Origin: Sclerurus mexicanus
Taxonomy: Eukaryota > Chordata > Aves > Passeriformes > Furnariidae
Assembly: GCA_013396755.1 (NCBI GenBank)
Contig: VWZF01002908.1
Location: 22,649-86,648, forward strand
Direction of reading: 5' to 3'
Length of the DNA: 64,000 nt
Under the pieces are notes generated by a model, which made no database searches, was not told where the DNA came from, and saw only the letters and a program-made list of their open reading frames with translations. Position numbers and translations under genes: made by a program. Of this stretch, positions 44,860 through 55,390 are shown piece by piece (positions within the stretch are counted from its first letter, which is position 1; the number at the start of each line of letters is the position of its first letter).

Positions 44860-46750
44860 CGTGATGGTGTGAGATGAAGAAGGTTGTGGAATATCTGAGG
44901 AGGGTTCTGAGAGAGCTGACGAATGTTTGTAGATGCACAATGGTTTTCGAGGTGAGGCTGTCTTTTTTTAGGCAAGGGCATGGATTTTTTGGGAAGAACA
45001 CACCTGAGGATAGCGGGTATGAATATCCTACTTTGGGACCCCCTAAACTCTTGCCAGCCCATCCTCCTGCTGCTGAAATACTTCAGCTTTTCTCCTGTGC
45101 CTCCTGGAAGGAGTGGAATGTGCAGGGTGGACACAGGGATTTATGTCCTGCACAGCTGGTGCCTTGAAGGCACAATAAGGAATTTCCTTGGCAAAGCCAA
45201 ATATTTTCCACTTTCCCAAGCTGCCCTGAGAGATGACACAGTGGGTTGGTGCTCCTGAGAATTCACCGGTCCTTCTTTAGTGTCCTGGGAAGTTCTCTCC
45301 ACCTTCCAGAGGTTTTTGGCACTGTTGGGACACTGAAGGGAAGGTGGTTTTTCTAATGCCAGTCTTGACTTGGGGAAATCCTGTGGTTTGGGGGCTTTTA
45401 ACCGAGTGTTGAGTAAAGGTGTTTTTCTCCCCTCTGCCCCTTTTGCTGAGTCTCTTCTGAGCCATTTCAGAGTCTCTGGGCACTTGAATACAAGAGGCCC
45501 GGAGCTCAGGCCCAACTTTTAAATGCCCCCTGCTTCAAGGAGGAGCCCGAATCCATGGAGAAGAGAGTTGGGAAAAGTACAGAGGGCGATATCCTAAAAC
45601 CAGGACACCACATCTGCCTGTCCCTCTGGTTCCTTGGATGGGAAATGCTGGAGTAAGTGTGGCCACAGCACCAAATGCCTGAAGCCCTTAGGAATGCCCA
45701 GGCTGCAGCAGGTTGGAGTGTTTATGGCTCTGGGAGACGTTTATGGCTCTGTTACATCCTCTGTTAGTTTGGCCTCGTTGACTTATTACAAAACCTTTAA
45801 TGAAGGTTTAGATTTCATACCTTCCTTCCTGCCTTGGGCTCTGCTTGGAAGTGCGATGGGAGCAGGTGAAGGTCCTGCTGAAGGAGCTCGGGAATGTTGG
45901 TGGAGGGTGGAAGGGGGGATGTCAGTGCTGATTCTCAGCCTGGAGAAGCCCCAGTTTTCCATGGCAGCTCAGGAAAGCGTGGATGGATGTGGATGCTCAC
46001 TCCAGCTCTGTGCCAGCCCATAACCAGTAGTTCCAGCTTAGTAATGTGTGGCTCTGCCTTCTGCCTTTGGGCAAATGTGACTGTGCTTTTGGTGTGTGCT
46101 GACTCAGGAAAGCGATGACATTAAGATTCGTACCAGAACGTGAACGCTGCTCACTTGTGGTCTGAGTTGATTCCATATACATCTGTATTTATCTCTCCAT
46201 ATTTATATATTTATTCATTTATTTATCTCCAGCCCACATCAGCTGGCAAGTGCTGTCATCCTGAGAAGGCTGGGTGACTTTTGTCCGTGCATGAGGACAT
46301 GGACATTGCCTTGCCAGAGCATTTTCTGTTTCCTAATGAACTCCTCAGAAATTCCTGGGAATGCTCTGTGGGTAACACATGTTTGGCAGAAGCTTCCCCT
46401 GAGAGTTGATGCAGTTTGCACCACTCGTGGGAGCTGTGGGTGTTGTCCTTCTTGTTGGCTTTGTACGTATCAGACCAACATACAGGAAGTGTGGTGGAAA
46501 AACTGCCTTAAAACCCCCAAATGATCCCAAATGAGTGAAGAGCTGAAACGGGATCCAGAGGGTGGCCTTGTGGAAGTGCCTCTCTGTTGTCCTGTGGGTT
46601 TGGCTCTCCTGGACAGGACAGGGTTGGGACTGCAGGGCAGTTGTGCCCTGCCATGGGGTCCCTGGGAGACTGTGGAACAAATCTGTCCCTCCTGTGCTTG
46701 GTTCCCCTCCCTGCAAACAGGGCTTGGTGTCCCTTCCTGCTTCCAGGCAC
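44860..46750. other. Unique non-coding stretch
   Basis: 46170-46235 is an AT-rich run of TATTTAT-type sequence. The rest is unrecognised. Confidence 0.4.
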
Positions 46751-46770
46751 TGGTTGCTCTGAGCATGAGT

Positions 46771-47077
46771 TCATGGAATCCTGGAATGGTTTGTGTGGGA
46801 AGGGACCTTCAGGATCATCCAGGTCCAAAAACTTACTCCTTCCACCAGCCCAGGTGTCTCCAACTTGGCCTTGGACACTTCCAGGGATCCAGGGGCAGCC
46901 ACAGCTTCTCTGCCCAACCTGTGCCAGGGCTTGCCCACCCTCCCAGCCAGCAATTCCTGCCCAAAAATCTAGTCTAGACCTGCTCTCTGGTAGTGTGAAG
47001 CCATTCCCTGTGTCCTGTCCCTCCACGCCTTGTCCCCAGTCCCACTCCAGCTCTCCTGGAGCCCCTTTAGGCTCTGG
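46771..47077 (-). mobile_element. CR1 LINE with target-site-like direct repeat
   Basis: 'tggaatggtttgtgtgggaa', 'cttggacacttccagggatc', 'tccctccacgccttgtcccc' and 'tctcctggagcccctttagg'; about 305 bp. It is flanked by an imperfect direct repeat ('tggttgctctgagcatgag' at 46751 and 'tggttgctgagcatgaat' at 47075), which looks like a target-site duplication. Confidence 0.9.
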
Positions 47078-47095
47078 TTGCTGAGCATGAATTTG

Positions 47096-47221
47096 CAGAA
47101 TCACAGATTGATTTGGGTTGAAGGGACCTTAAAGTTCATTTCATTCCAACCCCCTGCCATTGGCAGGGACACCTTCCACCAGCCCAGGTTGGTCCAAGCC
47201 CCGTCCAACCTGGCCTTGAAT
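47096..47221 (-). mobile_element. CR1 LINE 3' fragment next to another CR1
   Basis: 'cagaatcacagattgatttg', 'ggttgaagggaccttaaagt' and 'gtccaacctggccttgaa'. Same orientation as the previous copy, which inserted just beyond this copy's 3' end. Confidence 0.88.
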
Positions 47222-47589
47222 TCCGTCAGGTGTGAAGAATGTCTGAGGTCGCCTGGAGATCAGCAGACACAGGGAATTCATCTCTCAGGCTTTGTCAAAT
47301 CTGCTCTCACCCCCTGTGGATCAAGACTAACATCTACCAGAGATGTGGCTTGGTCTTTGGACCTGAGGGCTATAATTTATTTCCTGCCACCACAGACAGG
47401 CCCATCCATGGGCGAAACCTCCCAGGAACTTCTCCTGAGGAGGAGGTGGCAGGACAAACCCTCCGAGGAGGTGACAAAGTGCAGAGGCACGTGCGGCGTG
47501 GGCCCAAGGGCTCTGCCAGATGCCTCTTGACTCATTCCCCGTGACACCAGCTCTCCTCAATTTGTAAGCTCCGGGAGGGTCAAAAGTTG
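47222..47589. other. Unique non-coding stretch
   Basis: No repeat recognised. CpG content rises toward the right. Confidence 0.35.
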
Positions 47590-47667
47590 AAGGGCTTTTC
47601 CCCTTTGTTTGCCACCCCCGCGGCCCCCGCCGGGGCTGCAGGAAGGCTCCCTGGAGGTGCCGGCACC

Positions 47668-47683
47668 GGGAAGGGCGGGCGGG
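47668..47683 (+). other. Short-loop G-quadruplex motif
   Basis: Four GGG runs are separated by loops of 2, 1 and 1 bases (47668-47683). Short loops of this kind form the most stable quadruplexes. It coincides with the GC boxes in the CpG-rich patch. Confidence 0.6.
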
Positions 47684-47860
47684 CGGCTTTGTTGGGGCTG
47701 CTGCCGCAAAACCAACACGGCTGACACGGCCCTGCACGGTTCAGCAGCTCTGAAAGGAGCGGGACAGGCTGCTCGCTTAATCCTTGGAGCACCCGCCTTT
47801 CATCCCCGCCGGGAGCCGGATGCTTCTGCCACCAGCCAGGGCTGGAGGGAAGCGGGGTGT

Positions 47861-47987
47861 GGAGCATCCCGGGCGCGGAGCATCCCATCCCGGGCGCGGA
47901 GCATCCCACCCCAGCGTGGAGCATCCCATCCCAGGCGCAGAGCATCCCGGGCGCGGAGCATCCCATCCCGGGCGCGGAGCATCCCCG
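47861..47987 (+). repeat. GC-rich minisatellite, units of 16-21 bp
   Basis: Six units of 'gcatcccatcccgggcgcgga' or shorter forms lacking 'atccc'. The mixture of 21-, 20- and 16-bp units suggests slippage. Minus- and plus-strand frames read as repeated Pro/Gly/Ser-rich peptides, which I do not take as genes. Confidence 0.9.
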
Positions 47988-48210
47988 CACCTCCAGAACT
48001 GATAGCCAAGGGGCGCGTCTGCTGGAGCCACAGCTGAGCTGCCCCTTCCCCAGGCTGAGCTCGGGGGTAGCAGCCTGGCCTGGGGGTGCTGTGCTGCTGT
48101 TGGGCTTGGCAATGCCGGCTGAGCCCCTGCAGAGCTGTGTCTTCAAGCTCAAAACCAGCTAAAAACCCTCCTGGGTGGGTCCAGCCAGCGCCACGTGGGT
48201 TTAGAAATGT

Positions 48211-48348
48211 CAGGCTTTACGAGGCTGCTCTTCCTGTCTCAGGAAGTCTTGGAGGGCTGGAGCAGAGGGATGTTGTCTCCAACACTTGAGCATAGACTTG
48301 CAAAGCACTGGGTTGCCCCTCGGTGCTTTCCCAGATATCTGGAGCTGT
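48211..48348 (+). repeat. Local duplication, uninterrupted copy (A)
   Basis: Starts 'caggctttacgaggctgctc', contains 'gatgttgtctccaacacttg', 'catagacttgcaaagcactg' and 'ggtgctttcccaga'. The same order is found in copy B (48370-48461 plus 48963-49010) with moderate divergence. This copy shows what the LTR insertion site looked like before insertion. Confidence 0.8.
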
Positions 48349-48390
48349 GAGGCTTTACTAGGCTGCTCTGAGGCTTTACTAGGCTGCTCT
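48349..48390 (+). repeat. 21-bp perfect direct repeat
   Basis: 'gaggctttactaggctgctc' plus t occurs at 48349-48369 and 48370-48390, forming the start of copy B of the local duplication. Confidence 0.9.
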
Positions 48391-48772
48391 TCCTTTCTTA
48401 GGAAGGAATAAGAGTCCTGCTCTACACGACAGAAGTTGTCTCCAAAACTTGGGCGTAGACATGATGCCTAAAGGTTTGGTGTGTATTCTGTCGATGTTTA
48501 GAGTTTTAGAAGTATGGGTTTTCTTGCTCACGTATTAGGTGGTGTTAGAAGTTACTGAAGTGATTCTCTCACACATTCTCAGGCCTTCTGAAGGTCATGA
48601 TGTTTTTCAGAGACACCTGCAAGATAACTTGAAGTCAAAACAATAGAAGAGCCCAGAAGCCCTTGGAGGTGGTCCAGGGGGCATAGCCTAGGACCCCAAT
48701 GGGTGGACCACCGAGAGGATTGGAAATGATGATTGGTTATAGATATCTAATTATGTTAATTGTTAGGAAGAG

Positions 48773-48779
48773 TATAAAA
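48773..48779 (+). promoter_or_regulatory. TATA box of the solo LTR
   Basis: TATAAAA lies 118 bp ahead of the LTR's AATAAA, the usual U3/R arrangement. It could start transcription to the right. Confidence 0.6.
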
Positions 48780-48890
48780 CCTGTAACCTTACTGGGGAGA
48801 GGGTCTTTAGGGATTTTTGGACCAGAGATCCTTGTTGAATCAACGTGTGTTTTGTAGGTCCTAGTGGAGGCCCAAAGCCTCTGAACTCCC

Positions 48891-48896
48891 AATAAA
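48891..48896 (+). terminator. Poly(A) signal of the solo LTR
   Basis: AATAAA in 'cccaataaaggta', followed by T/G-containing sequence to about 48935, as expected for the R/U5 boundary. Confidence 0.6.
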
Positions 48897-49010
48897 GGTA
48901 TTGTCTATCTTTCTCCACTGATGTTTTCTCTGAGTGCCTATCTCCCAGGATTTTAGGCACCAGACTTCCAAAGCACTGGATTGCTCCTCAGTGCTTTCCC
49001 AGACATTGGA

Positions 49011-51147
49011 AGCCCTCTGTGCCCTCAAGCAGGACCTGTGACAGGGTTTGCCGGTGTCCTGCTTTGTCAGCAGGGGACAAACATCAGCTGAACCCTCCTG
49101 TGGAATGGGAAACCCACCGGCAGAGCCTGGTCTGAACCTGCCCTTTGAGCCGGAGCCTCCACCCTCCTGTCCAGCTGCTGTCACACCTCTGGAGCTCAGA
49201 CTCTCCTCCAGGCAGGTATGACCCCAACTAACCAGTGTCTGCCCACGTGGAATCTGTTTTATGATGTCCCAGCCCTGGCTGTAGCCTGGAGCGGCTCAGC
49301 CTTGCTCTGCCAGAAGGAGGGGTGAGTTTGTGGCTGGTGTTTTCTCTGGGGGAACTTGGAGGTGTTAATGAAGATGCTGTGAGTCCCCTGAAAAGACACT
49401 TCACATCCCGTCCTAAGCTTTTCTTTACCCTTTCAGGACTTCCAAAATTATTCTGAGAATATTCCCACCCTCTCCTGATGGTGTGTGCCGTGGAAGCTTC
49501 TGGGATGTGCCCCCAGGTGAAGGTCCTGCTCTCTCTCCCATGTGAAGTTCTCCCGGTTTCTCCTGCAGAACACGGAAGGCAGGTGTTTTTGAGGTCAGTA
49601 CTTGACCTTGAGCGTTTGAACTGATTAAAGCAAAGCTTTAGAGCTGGCCCAGCTGAGGGGGGTCGTTTCAACAGGCCCCTTCCAACCCAGATGTGAATGA
49701 CCCCAAAGCCAGCATGGACTGTTCAGCAAAATCACTTCAGTGACTTCTGTGCTTCTTCTTGCCTTGCTCATCCTCATCTCGGGGAAAACATTGCCTTTCC
49801 CCCTTTCCTCGCATTTTTCCTTTCATCTTCTGCTACTTCCCAGCTGTCCCGAGGGCTCGGGGCTTCGGTGGCTGCACTGAGGGGTTTGCTCATGGCAGTA
49901 ATGGCTTTGGTGTCTTCATCACGTTTATCTTCTCCAGCCCAGCTGAGGAGCTGCACTTTGCAAGCGTCTCCTGGCTTGCTTTACCCCCAGCCAGCTGCCT
50001 GATTTCACCTCCCAATGAGCCACTTGCTGGGTAGAAGGGGGTATTTTCTAAAAGCAGCTTGTGTAAACTCCATGGAGGCCGCGTTAATTGTGTTTGCCTC
50101 TGTAATTAATGGCCTCGCTGGGTTTTTGAGCGATTCCTGCCCCGCTAGTAAATGCTTCACATTCCTTTGCCCCTTCTCTGCCGATGAACAAGAAAGTTAA
50201 ATGACTTCATGATTGGAAAAACGTCTTTCTGGGGTTTTTTTCCCTTTTCTTTTTGGAGGGCAGGGAGATCTTTGAGAGGTTTCTGTGAAACCATCCCCCG
50301 TCACTTGACATTCCTGGCATAGTTCCTTTTCAGGAGCAGGGAATTATGTCCATGTAACGTCACCTACTTCAGGGGTGGATTTGAAGTGCCCCGTGAAGGG
50401 CTGGTTCTTTCATTCTGCACATGCCTGTGGGATCACCTCACTGTTATCCCCTGTCAGTGTGGTGCTGTGCTCCTGGGATGCTGCACAGCAGCTTCTTAAT
50501 CCTCAGCTGGGGCTGAGCTTCATTCCAAGCATTTTGCCTGCTTCCTCTCCCTCCTCTTTGTCTCCTGGCTCTTCGGATGCCAAATCCACTGATGCTGCTG
50601 GAAAAGTCTTGTCCTGAGCGAAGGGATGTTATTTTCCTGAGCAATAAATGGCATCAGTGTGACCCGAGGATTTTATCAGCATCCGGCGTCCGGAATTCAT
50701 ACACTTTGAAACTGAATGGCTAAAAACTTCCCTGGCTTTCACACCTGGAATCTGCTCTTTTCCATTATTTAGGAATTTCTTGGGAGCACATGGATCACTT
50801 TTTTTACCTTCAAAGTTATTTTTGTGTCTGGACCCAAAATATGTGGGAGTTGCTCCTCAGCAACTGGTGGACAAGGCCCTGAAGTTACTTAGTTTGACTC
50901 TGCCAGAAAATAGGAGGGAAAACTTAAAACAACCCCAGGTGGAACCTCGTGGTTCAAAATACTTTGGTTCCATCTGAAACAAAACTTTGGGGTTTTATTT
51001 TAGATTCCTTGAGTAAAGTCAAGGCAGATTTTCCACTCCAGCTGTCTCCTGGTCAGGTAACCACTAAAAGGTGGCAGCTTCCACCTCTGTGCCGTGGCTC
51101 AAAACCTCAAGGAACCTTTCTGCATTTGTGGGGAGAAAGTAGTTTTG
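49011..51147. other. Unique non-coding stretch
   Basis: 50060-50200 is a repeat-free mixed AT/CG segment ('gcgttaattgtgtttgcctc', 'tgtaattaatggcctcgctg') and a weak candidate conserved element. A short 'ccccttccaacccagatgtg' at about 49676 may be a CR1 relic. No exon supported. Confidence 0.4.
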
Positions 51148-51424
51148 GAATTGCTGGCTGGGAGGGTGGGCAGGCCCTGGCACAGGTTGGGCAGAGAAGC
51201 TGTGGCTGCCCCTGGATCCCTGGAAGTGTCCAAGGCCAGGTTGGATGGGGCTTGGAGCACCCTGGGCTGGTGGAAGGGGAATGGCCATCTGAACTTCCCA
51301 GCCCCAGGGCTGCCAGAGCTCATGGAGCATTTGGAAAATGGGACAGGGACAGGGTGGGATTGTTGGCATGTCCAGGAGTTGGGCTTGGATCACTTCCAAC
51401 TCGGGACACCTGTGATTCCATGAG
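51148..51424 (+). mobile_element. Composite of two CR1 3' regions
   Basis: 51148-51277 matches the first subfamily ('ttgctggctgggagggtggg' to 'gctggtggaaggg'). 51300-51424 then switches to the second subfamily ('gggctgccagagctcatgg', 'gggtgggattgttggcatgt', 'gtgattccatga'). Either one copy inserted into the other or a recombinant was retained. A 263-codon plus-strand frame runs through it, which argues against that frame being a gene. Confidence 0.8.
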
Positions 51425-53773
51425 CTTTGTCCTCACCTGCTCACCACCAGAGCCTTTCTCCCTGGTTCCGGAGGGGAAACTCATCCCATGGGGTGGGCAG
51501 GGCTGGGAATGTCCCCCCTCTCACACCCCCCCAGGTGAGCGTGGGGCTGGTGTGGCCAAATCTGACTGGGGCACGTTTGTGGTGGGACCTGTTGGGACTT
51601 GCTGGGAGGCGTTTTGGGCTGGACCGGAATCCCATCCCGGGCTCCTCGTGCCAAAATTCAGCATCATAAACAAGTTGCACAAGCCTGAGATGCTTTGGGT
51701 AGGCAAGGCAGGACTCATGGCCTCCTTTGTGTCCCCATGAGCTGGGGGTGCTGAGGGCGAAAGCGGAGACGGGTCTGTGCTCTGGGGACACGCTCGGGAT
51801 GTTTCCCGGGTTAATGTTCAATATTCGAGGAGAAAAGTTTTGGAAAGGCACCAAAAAGGGCGAAGTTCAAGTGTTGCGTCACCTGAGCAACTTCCTCCCA
51901 AAGGCAGCTGTGCAGGAGGAGCCAGGCTGAAGTGCTTGGACCTGGTTCCTCAGGAAAGGTGGGGAATGGGGGGAGGAGGCCGAGGGAGGAAGGATGGCAG
52001 GATGAGCCCTGCTGGGATGAGCTGCCAGGTGCCTGACTCATTCTCCCTGTAGGATTTGGGGGGTTTGGGTGGCACTGGGCAAACTGTCCCCTTGCCACCC
52101 ACTTAAACCCTGCCCACCACCCATAACCTCCTCTCACTCCAGGACTTTCCCTTCCCTGGTCCATGAGCCCCTCAGGAGCTGCTCCAGCAGCAGTGGGTGC
52201 CCAGGGCAGGAATTCCCTCCAGCCTTCTCTCAGCTGCTGCTTTTCCCAGCCAGGTGTGTTAAAGGTAACCACCAAATTAGAGGTGAGTTCAGTTCATGCG
52301 CCAGGTTCTGCTCCATGGGCAGCTCTGGGGACACTGATGAGGGGAGGTGACACCCTGTGGGTGCAGCAGAGAGTTGGACAGGGTCATCGCTTATATTGCT
52401 CCAGTCAAATATAGGGATTGGGAATATTTGTCATTCCAAATTGCTTTGCCCGCACCCATGGAGAGGTCACATCTCTGAGCTGGCTGGATGTGCTCAGAGA
52501 CCCCTCGAGACTCCCAGCCCAGGCAGAGGGTTGTGTGTGTTCTGGTGGCTCCAGTTTGCCCAGTTGTCACTTACCTTGTGTTGCACACACAGGACCAACC
52601 CCAAGCCTGTTTCTCCGAGGCTCAATTAATTCTTCAAAGCCAATCTAACTTGTGGCACAGCAATTTGGTGCTGTGGCATCTCTCAGGTTGGATAAAGCAC
52701 CTTCTTCCACCTCAAAAGCACCTTCTTCCACCTCAAGTGCTTGCAAAGCACAGGAGAACTGCTGTAGTCACGGGACAGCATCTCTGCCGTTCTGGAGGTG
52801 ACAAGATTTGCAGTGCTCTGTCACAGCAGGGCTTTGGTGACAGTGCAAACACACTGAGCGCCATCTCCACCTTGGCAAAGTCCTTTCCTCCTTCACTGCT
52901 GTTGGTTTAGCAGGAGAGACCCCGGGGAGGGGTGGAATGAGGACTGAGCAGCCTTTGATATCAGCAGCTGGTGCTGCCTTCGTAGGAGAACCAGCGGAGA
53001 GGAGGTGTTGGATTCCAGGAGGAGATGTTGGATTCCAGGCCGGGATGGAGCGGCAGAACCTCCCTCTGCTCCCCAAACCCTCTGTGATGCCTCCCAAGCC
53101 AGCTGAGAGACAGCCCTGCACACACGAGCTCCCACACAAGGAGATCTTTCCCTCCTTCCCACCTCTTGCTGAGAGTGAAATATTTGTGCTGAATTCCAGC
53201 AGCATAAATCTCAGCTCAGGCTCTCCAAAAGCTCTGGCTGCAGTTGCTTGCCAGTTGCCCAAGCTCCAGCCCTGGAACAGGTCTCGGCTGTGAATTTCCT
53301 GCCTGTAGCTGCAGGATTCTCGGAGAATTCTTCATGGCACAGGGACAAACACACCATGACCTGATTTATGGCTCCAGGGTCTGCTCCTGCCCTCCACGGC
53401 TGGGCAGAAAATGAATAGGAGTTTGTGTGAACTGCTGGGTGTTTGCACGTGTCCAGAAAGTCTCTGTGGCCGTGGCCAAAATTCCTGAGCATCCAAAATG
53501 GGATCGGGTTGCCTTCAACGAGGTCCCATTGGTGCAAAGGTGGAGGAACACCATCCTCTGAGGAAATGATTCTTGGCTTCTCTCTGGGGCTTTTAATGAC
53601 TGCATTTTCTCTCCCCTCCCTTCCAACATGGAGCAATGTAGGCAAAGGCAACGGAACTCCACCAAGGGCTGGAAAATATAGGGATGGCTCCTCTGACTTG
53701 GGAAGTCTCCAAGCTGGAAATAACTGGAAAAGTTTTGGGATGGGATCTTATCATGTCGGTGTGTATCTTATTT
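51425..53773. other. Unique non-coding stretch
   Basis: Contains a 21-bp direct repeat at 52697-52738 ('gcaccttcttccacctcaa') and a near-repeat of 'ttggattccagg' at about 53008-53040. No exon recognised. Confidence 0.4.
52697..52738 (+). repeat. 21-bp direct repeat
   Basis: Two back-to-back copies (52697-52717, 52718-52738) differ only in the last two bases. Confidence 0.85.
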
Positions 53774-53941
53774 AGCTTGGAGAAGAGAAGGCTCCAGGGA
53801 GACCTGAGATCCCCTTTTGGTGCCTAAAGGGGCTCCAGGAGAGCTGGAGAGGGACTGGGGACAAGGCCTGGAGGGACAGGACACAGGGAATGGCTTCCCA
53901 GTGCCAGAGGGCAGGGCTGGGTGGGATACTGGGAAAAAATT
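53774..53941 (+). mobile_element. CR1 LINE lacking its 3' end
   Basis: 'ttggagaagagaaggctcca', 'aaggggctccaggagagctg' and 'ggcttcccagtgccagaggg', then the match stops at 'ggatactgggaaaaaattcc'. The wording is nearly that of the 4.8-kb copy. The 232-codon plus-strand frame starting here begins in CR1 and is not a credible gene. Confidence 0.88.
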
Positions 53942-55390
53942 CCAGTGGTCTTCAAGGAGGAATCAGGAGCTGATTCCTACTGCTCCATTCCTCCAGAATC
54001 AGCTCAGCTGGTCTCTTTGCTGCAGTGGGTTTTTATTTCCAGGGTTATCCTCTTCCCAGAGCTCTGCTCTTGGGGTGTCTTCCCAAATCCCCAGGCTCCA
54101 GGTTTTCTTGTTGATCCCAGGCTTCCCAGCATGGCTCCTGAGTTGCCCCTATCAAGCATCTCCTCAAGCCAGAAATTCCTTCTCTTCCTTGCTCCAGGTC
54201 ACGGAGAGTCTTTTCCTGAGCTGGGTCTGCTGGCACTGGATCCAGCCTTTCCCTGGGAGTCCTGAGCCAGTGGGATCGTTCCAGCAGTTCCTACTCGAGC
54301 TCTGCAAATCTCTGCTTTCTTTGGGTTGGCCCACAAAGTGGAGGCTGACAATGTTCAGTGTGAAATGGGAGCATCTCCATTCGAGCTTAGTCTGCTTAAA
54401 GTCAAGCAATCTGGCCTCCAAATCTGCTTTCAAGCAAAGGCATTTCTGGAGTGAAGGGGAAAAAAAAAAGAGAGAAGTTAAAAAGAAAAGTCTAAACAAA
54501 GCGCTGCTTCCTTGAAATGTTTTCAGGCTTTTGGTGGAAACTATTCCCTGAGTTTGCAAATAGTTTTGGTGGGCCCAAACCCCAGATTTTTCTCAGTGAA
54601 GGAAATACTCATCCAAGAATCTCCCGTGCCGTGTCAGACCCCGCAGGATCCAGCCCGGTGGGTCGAGGCCGAGTGAGGGCTGTCCCGGGAAAGGCAAAGG
54701 GGAAAAGCTCGGCTTAAGAATCCCCTTTGGCTCCCGGTGTTCGCTCGGGGAGCGGCCGCAGTGGCCAGAGCAGGCGACCTTTAAACGCAGAGCTTCCCTT
54801 GTGGTTTTCTCCTGTGGCAGCACCGATTTCCTTCCCTTCTGCCGGAGCGGGCTCTGGGAAGCCCACAGCCCTGGTGTCATTATCCCTTAGTAAGTGCCGA
54901 GGAATGTTGCTGTAGGAAGGAGCGGTGCTTTCGAGGCAGGTCAGACGCGGCAGAAACCTTGGTTGCCTTTTGCTGATCGTTTGGCCTCGTCCTAATTCGT
55001 CTGCTCTTCGTTTGGCCTCTGGATGACTCTGGGTTTGTTACTTACGCTGGTTTTTTGGGATGAGGTCACATTTCTAAGCCATTCCAGGCTTTTCTGTTTT
55101 GGAATCATTCTAAAAACTCAAGGCCCATCCCTTGCCATGGCATGTGAGTGGGTGGGTCTGGTCTTTACATCTCGTTTATTTTGGATTGTGGGTTTTTTAT
55201 CAATGAGGTGTCTTTAATTTTTGAGTACTTTTGCTCCCACATGGTGACATTTGTGTATTTACCCTGGCAAACATCTGGGTGCTTTGGGAAGGGGTGGTAG
55301 TTTGGAGACTGGAGCAGAAAGTCCTTGGGATGGGTCACGGCCCCCTGTGCTGGGAGCTGGAGGTTCCTTTGGGAAACCACTTTCTCCAAA
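53942..55390. other. Unique non-coding stretch with a CpG-rich part
   Basis: 54640-54960 is CpG-rich (separate entry). The rest is unrecognised, with an A-rich run at about 54461-54490. Confidence 0.4.
54640..54960. promoter_or_regulatory. Smaller CpG-rich patch
   Basis: Roughly 25 CpGs in 320 bp including a NotI-type GCGGCCGC at 54752-54759. It may be a weak CpG island or a conserved element. No exon evident. Confidence 0.35.

Larger units (their letters stand above)
47590..48010. promoter_or_regulatory. CpG-rich patch (candidate CpG island) with GC boxes
   Basis: I count about 37 CpGs in 420 bp. Sp1-type GC boxes overlap in GGGCGGGCGGGCGG (47673-47686), and a minisatellite fills the right third. 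CpG islands mark most vertebrate promoters, but no exon follows that I can recognise, and part of the CpG count comes from the repeat. Confidence 0.5.
48462..48962 (+). mobile_element. Solo LTR of an endogenous retrovirus (501 bp)
   Basis: Begins TGATGCCTAAA and ends TTTTAGGCACCA, an imperfect terminal inverted repeat of TG...CA type. Inside, in U3-R-U5 order, are an inverted CCAAT (ATTGG, 48732-48736), a TATA box TATAAAA (48773-48779) and a poly(A) signal AATAAA (48891-48896), all on the plus strand. The flanks GACA (48458-48461) and GACT (48963-48966) look like a 4-bp target duplication with one change; copy A of the surrounding duplication shows the empty site ('tagact'). No internal retroviral genes are present, so this is a recombined solo LTR. 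Family not assigned. Confidence 0.82.
48370..49010 (+). repeat. Local duplication, copy B split by an LTR
   Basis: 48370-48461 corresponds to the left part of copy A ('agttgtctccaaaacttggg', 'cgtagac'). 48963-49010 corresponds to the right part ('gacttccaaagcactggatt', 'cagtgctttcccagaca'). The 501 bp between are the LTR. Confidence 0.8.

Noticed and set aside
47580..48152. Pro/Gly-rich minus-strand open frame (190 codons) in the CpG-rich patch
   Set aside because: Largely translated minisatellite; the reverse strand is open as well.
50949..51740. 263-codon plus-strand open frame
   Set aside because: Its middle is translated CR1 sequence (51148-51424) and no domain is visible.
53817..54515. 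232-codon plus-strand open frame
   Set aside because: Starts inside a CR1 fragment; the rest has no recognisable domain or splice-site context.
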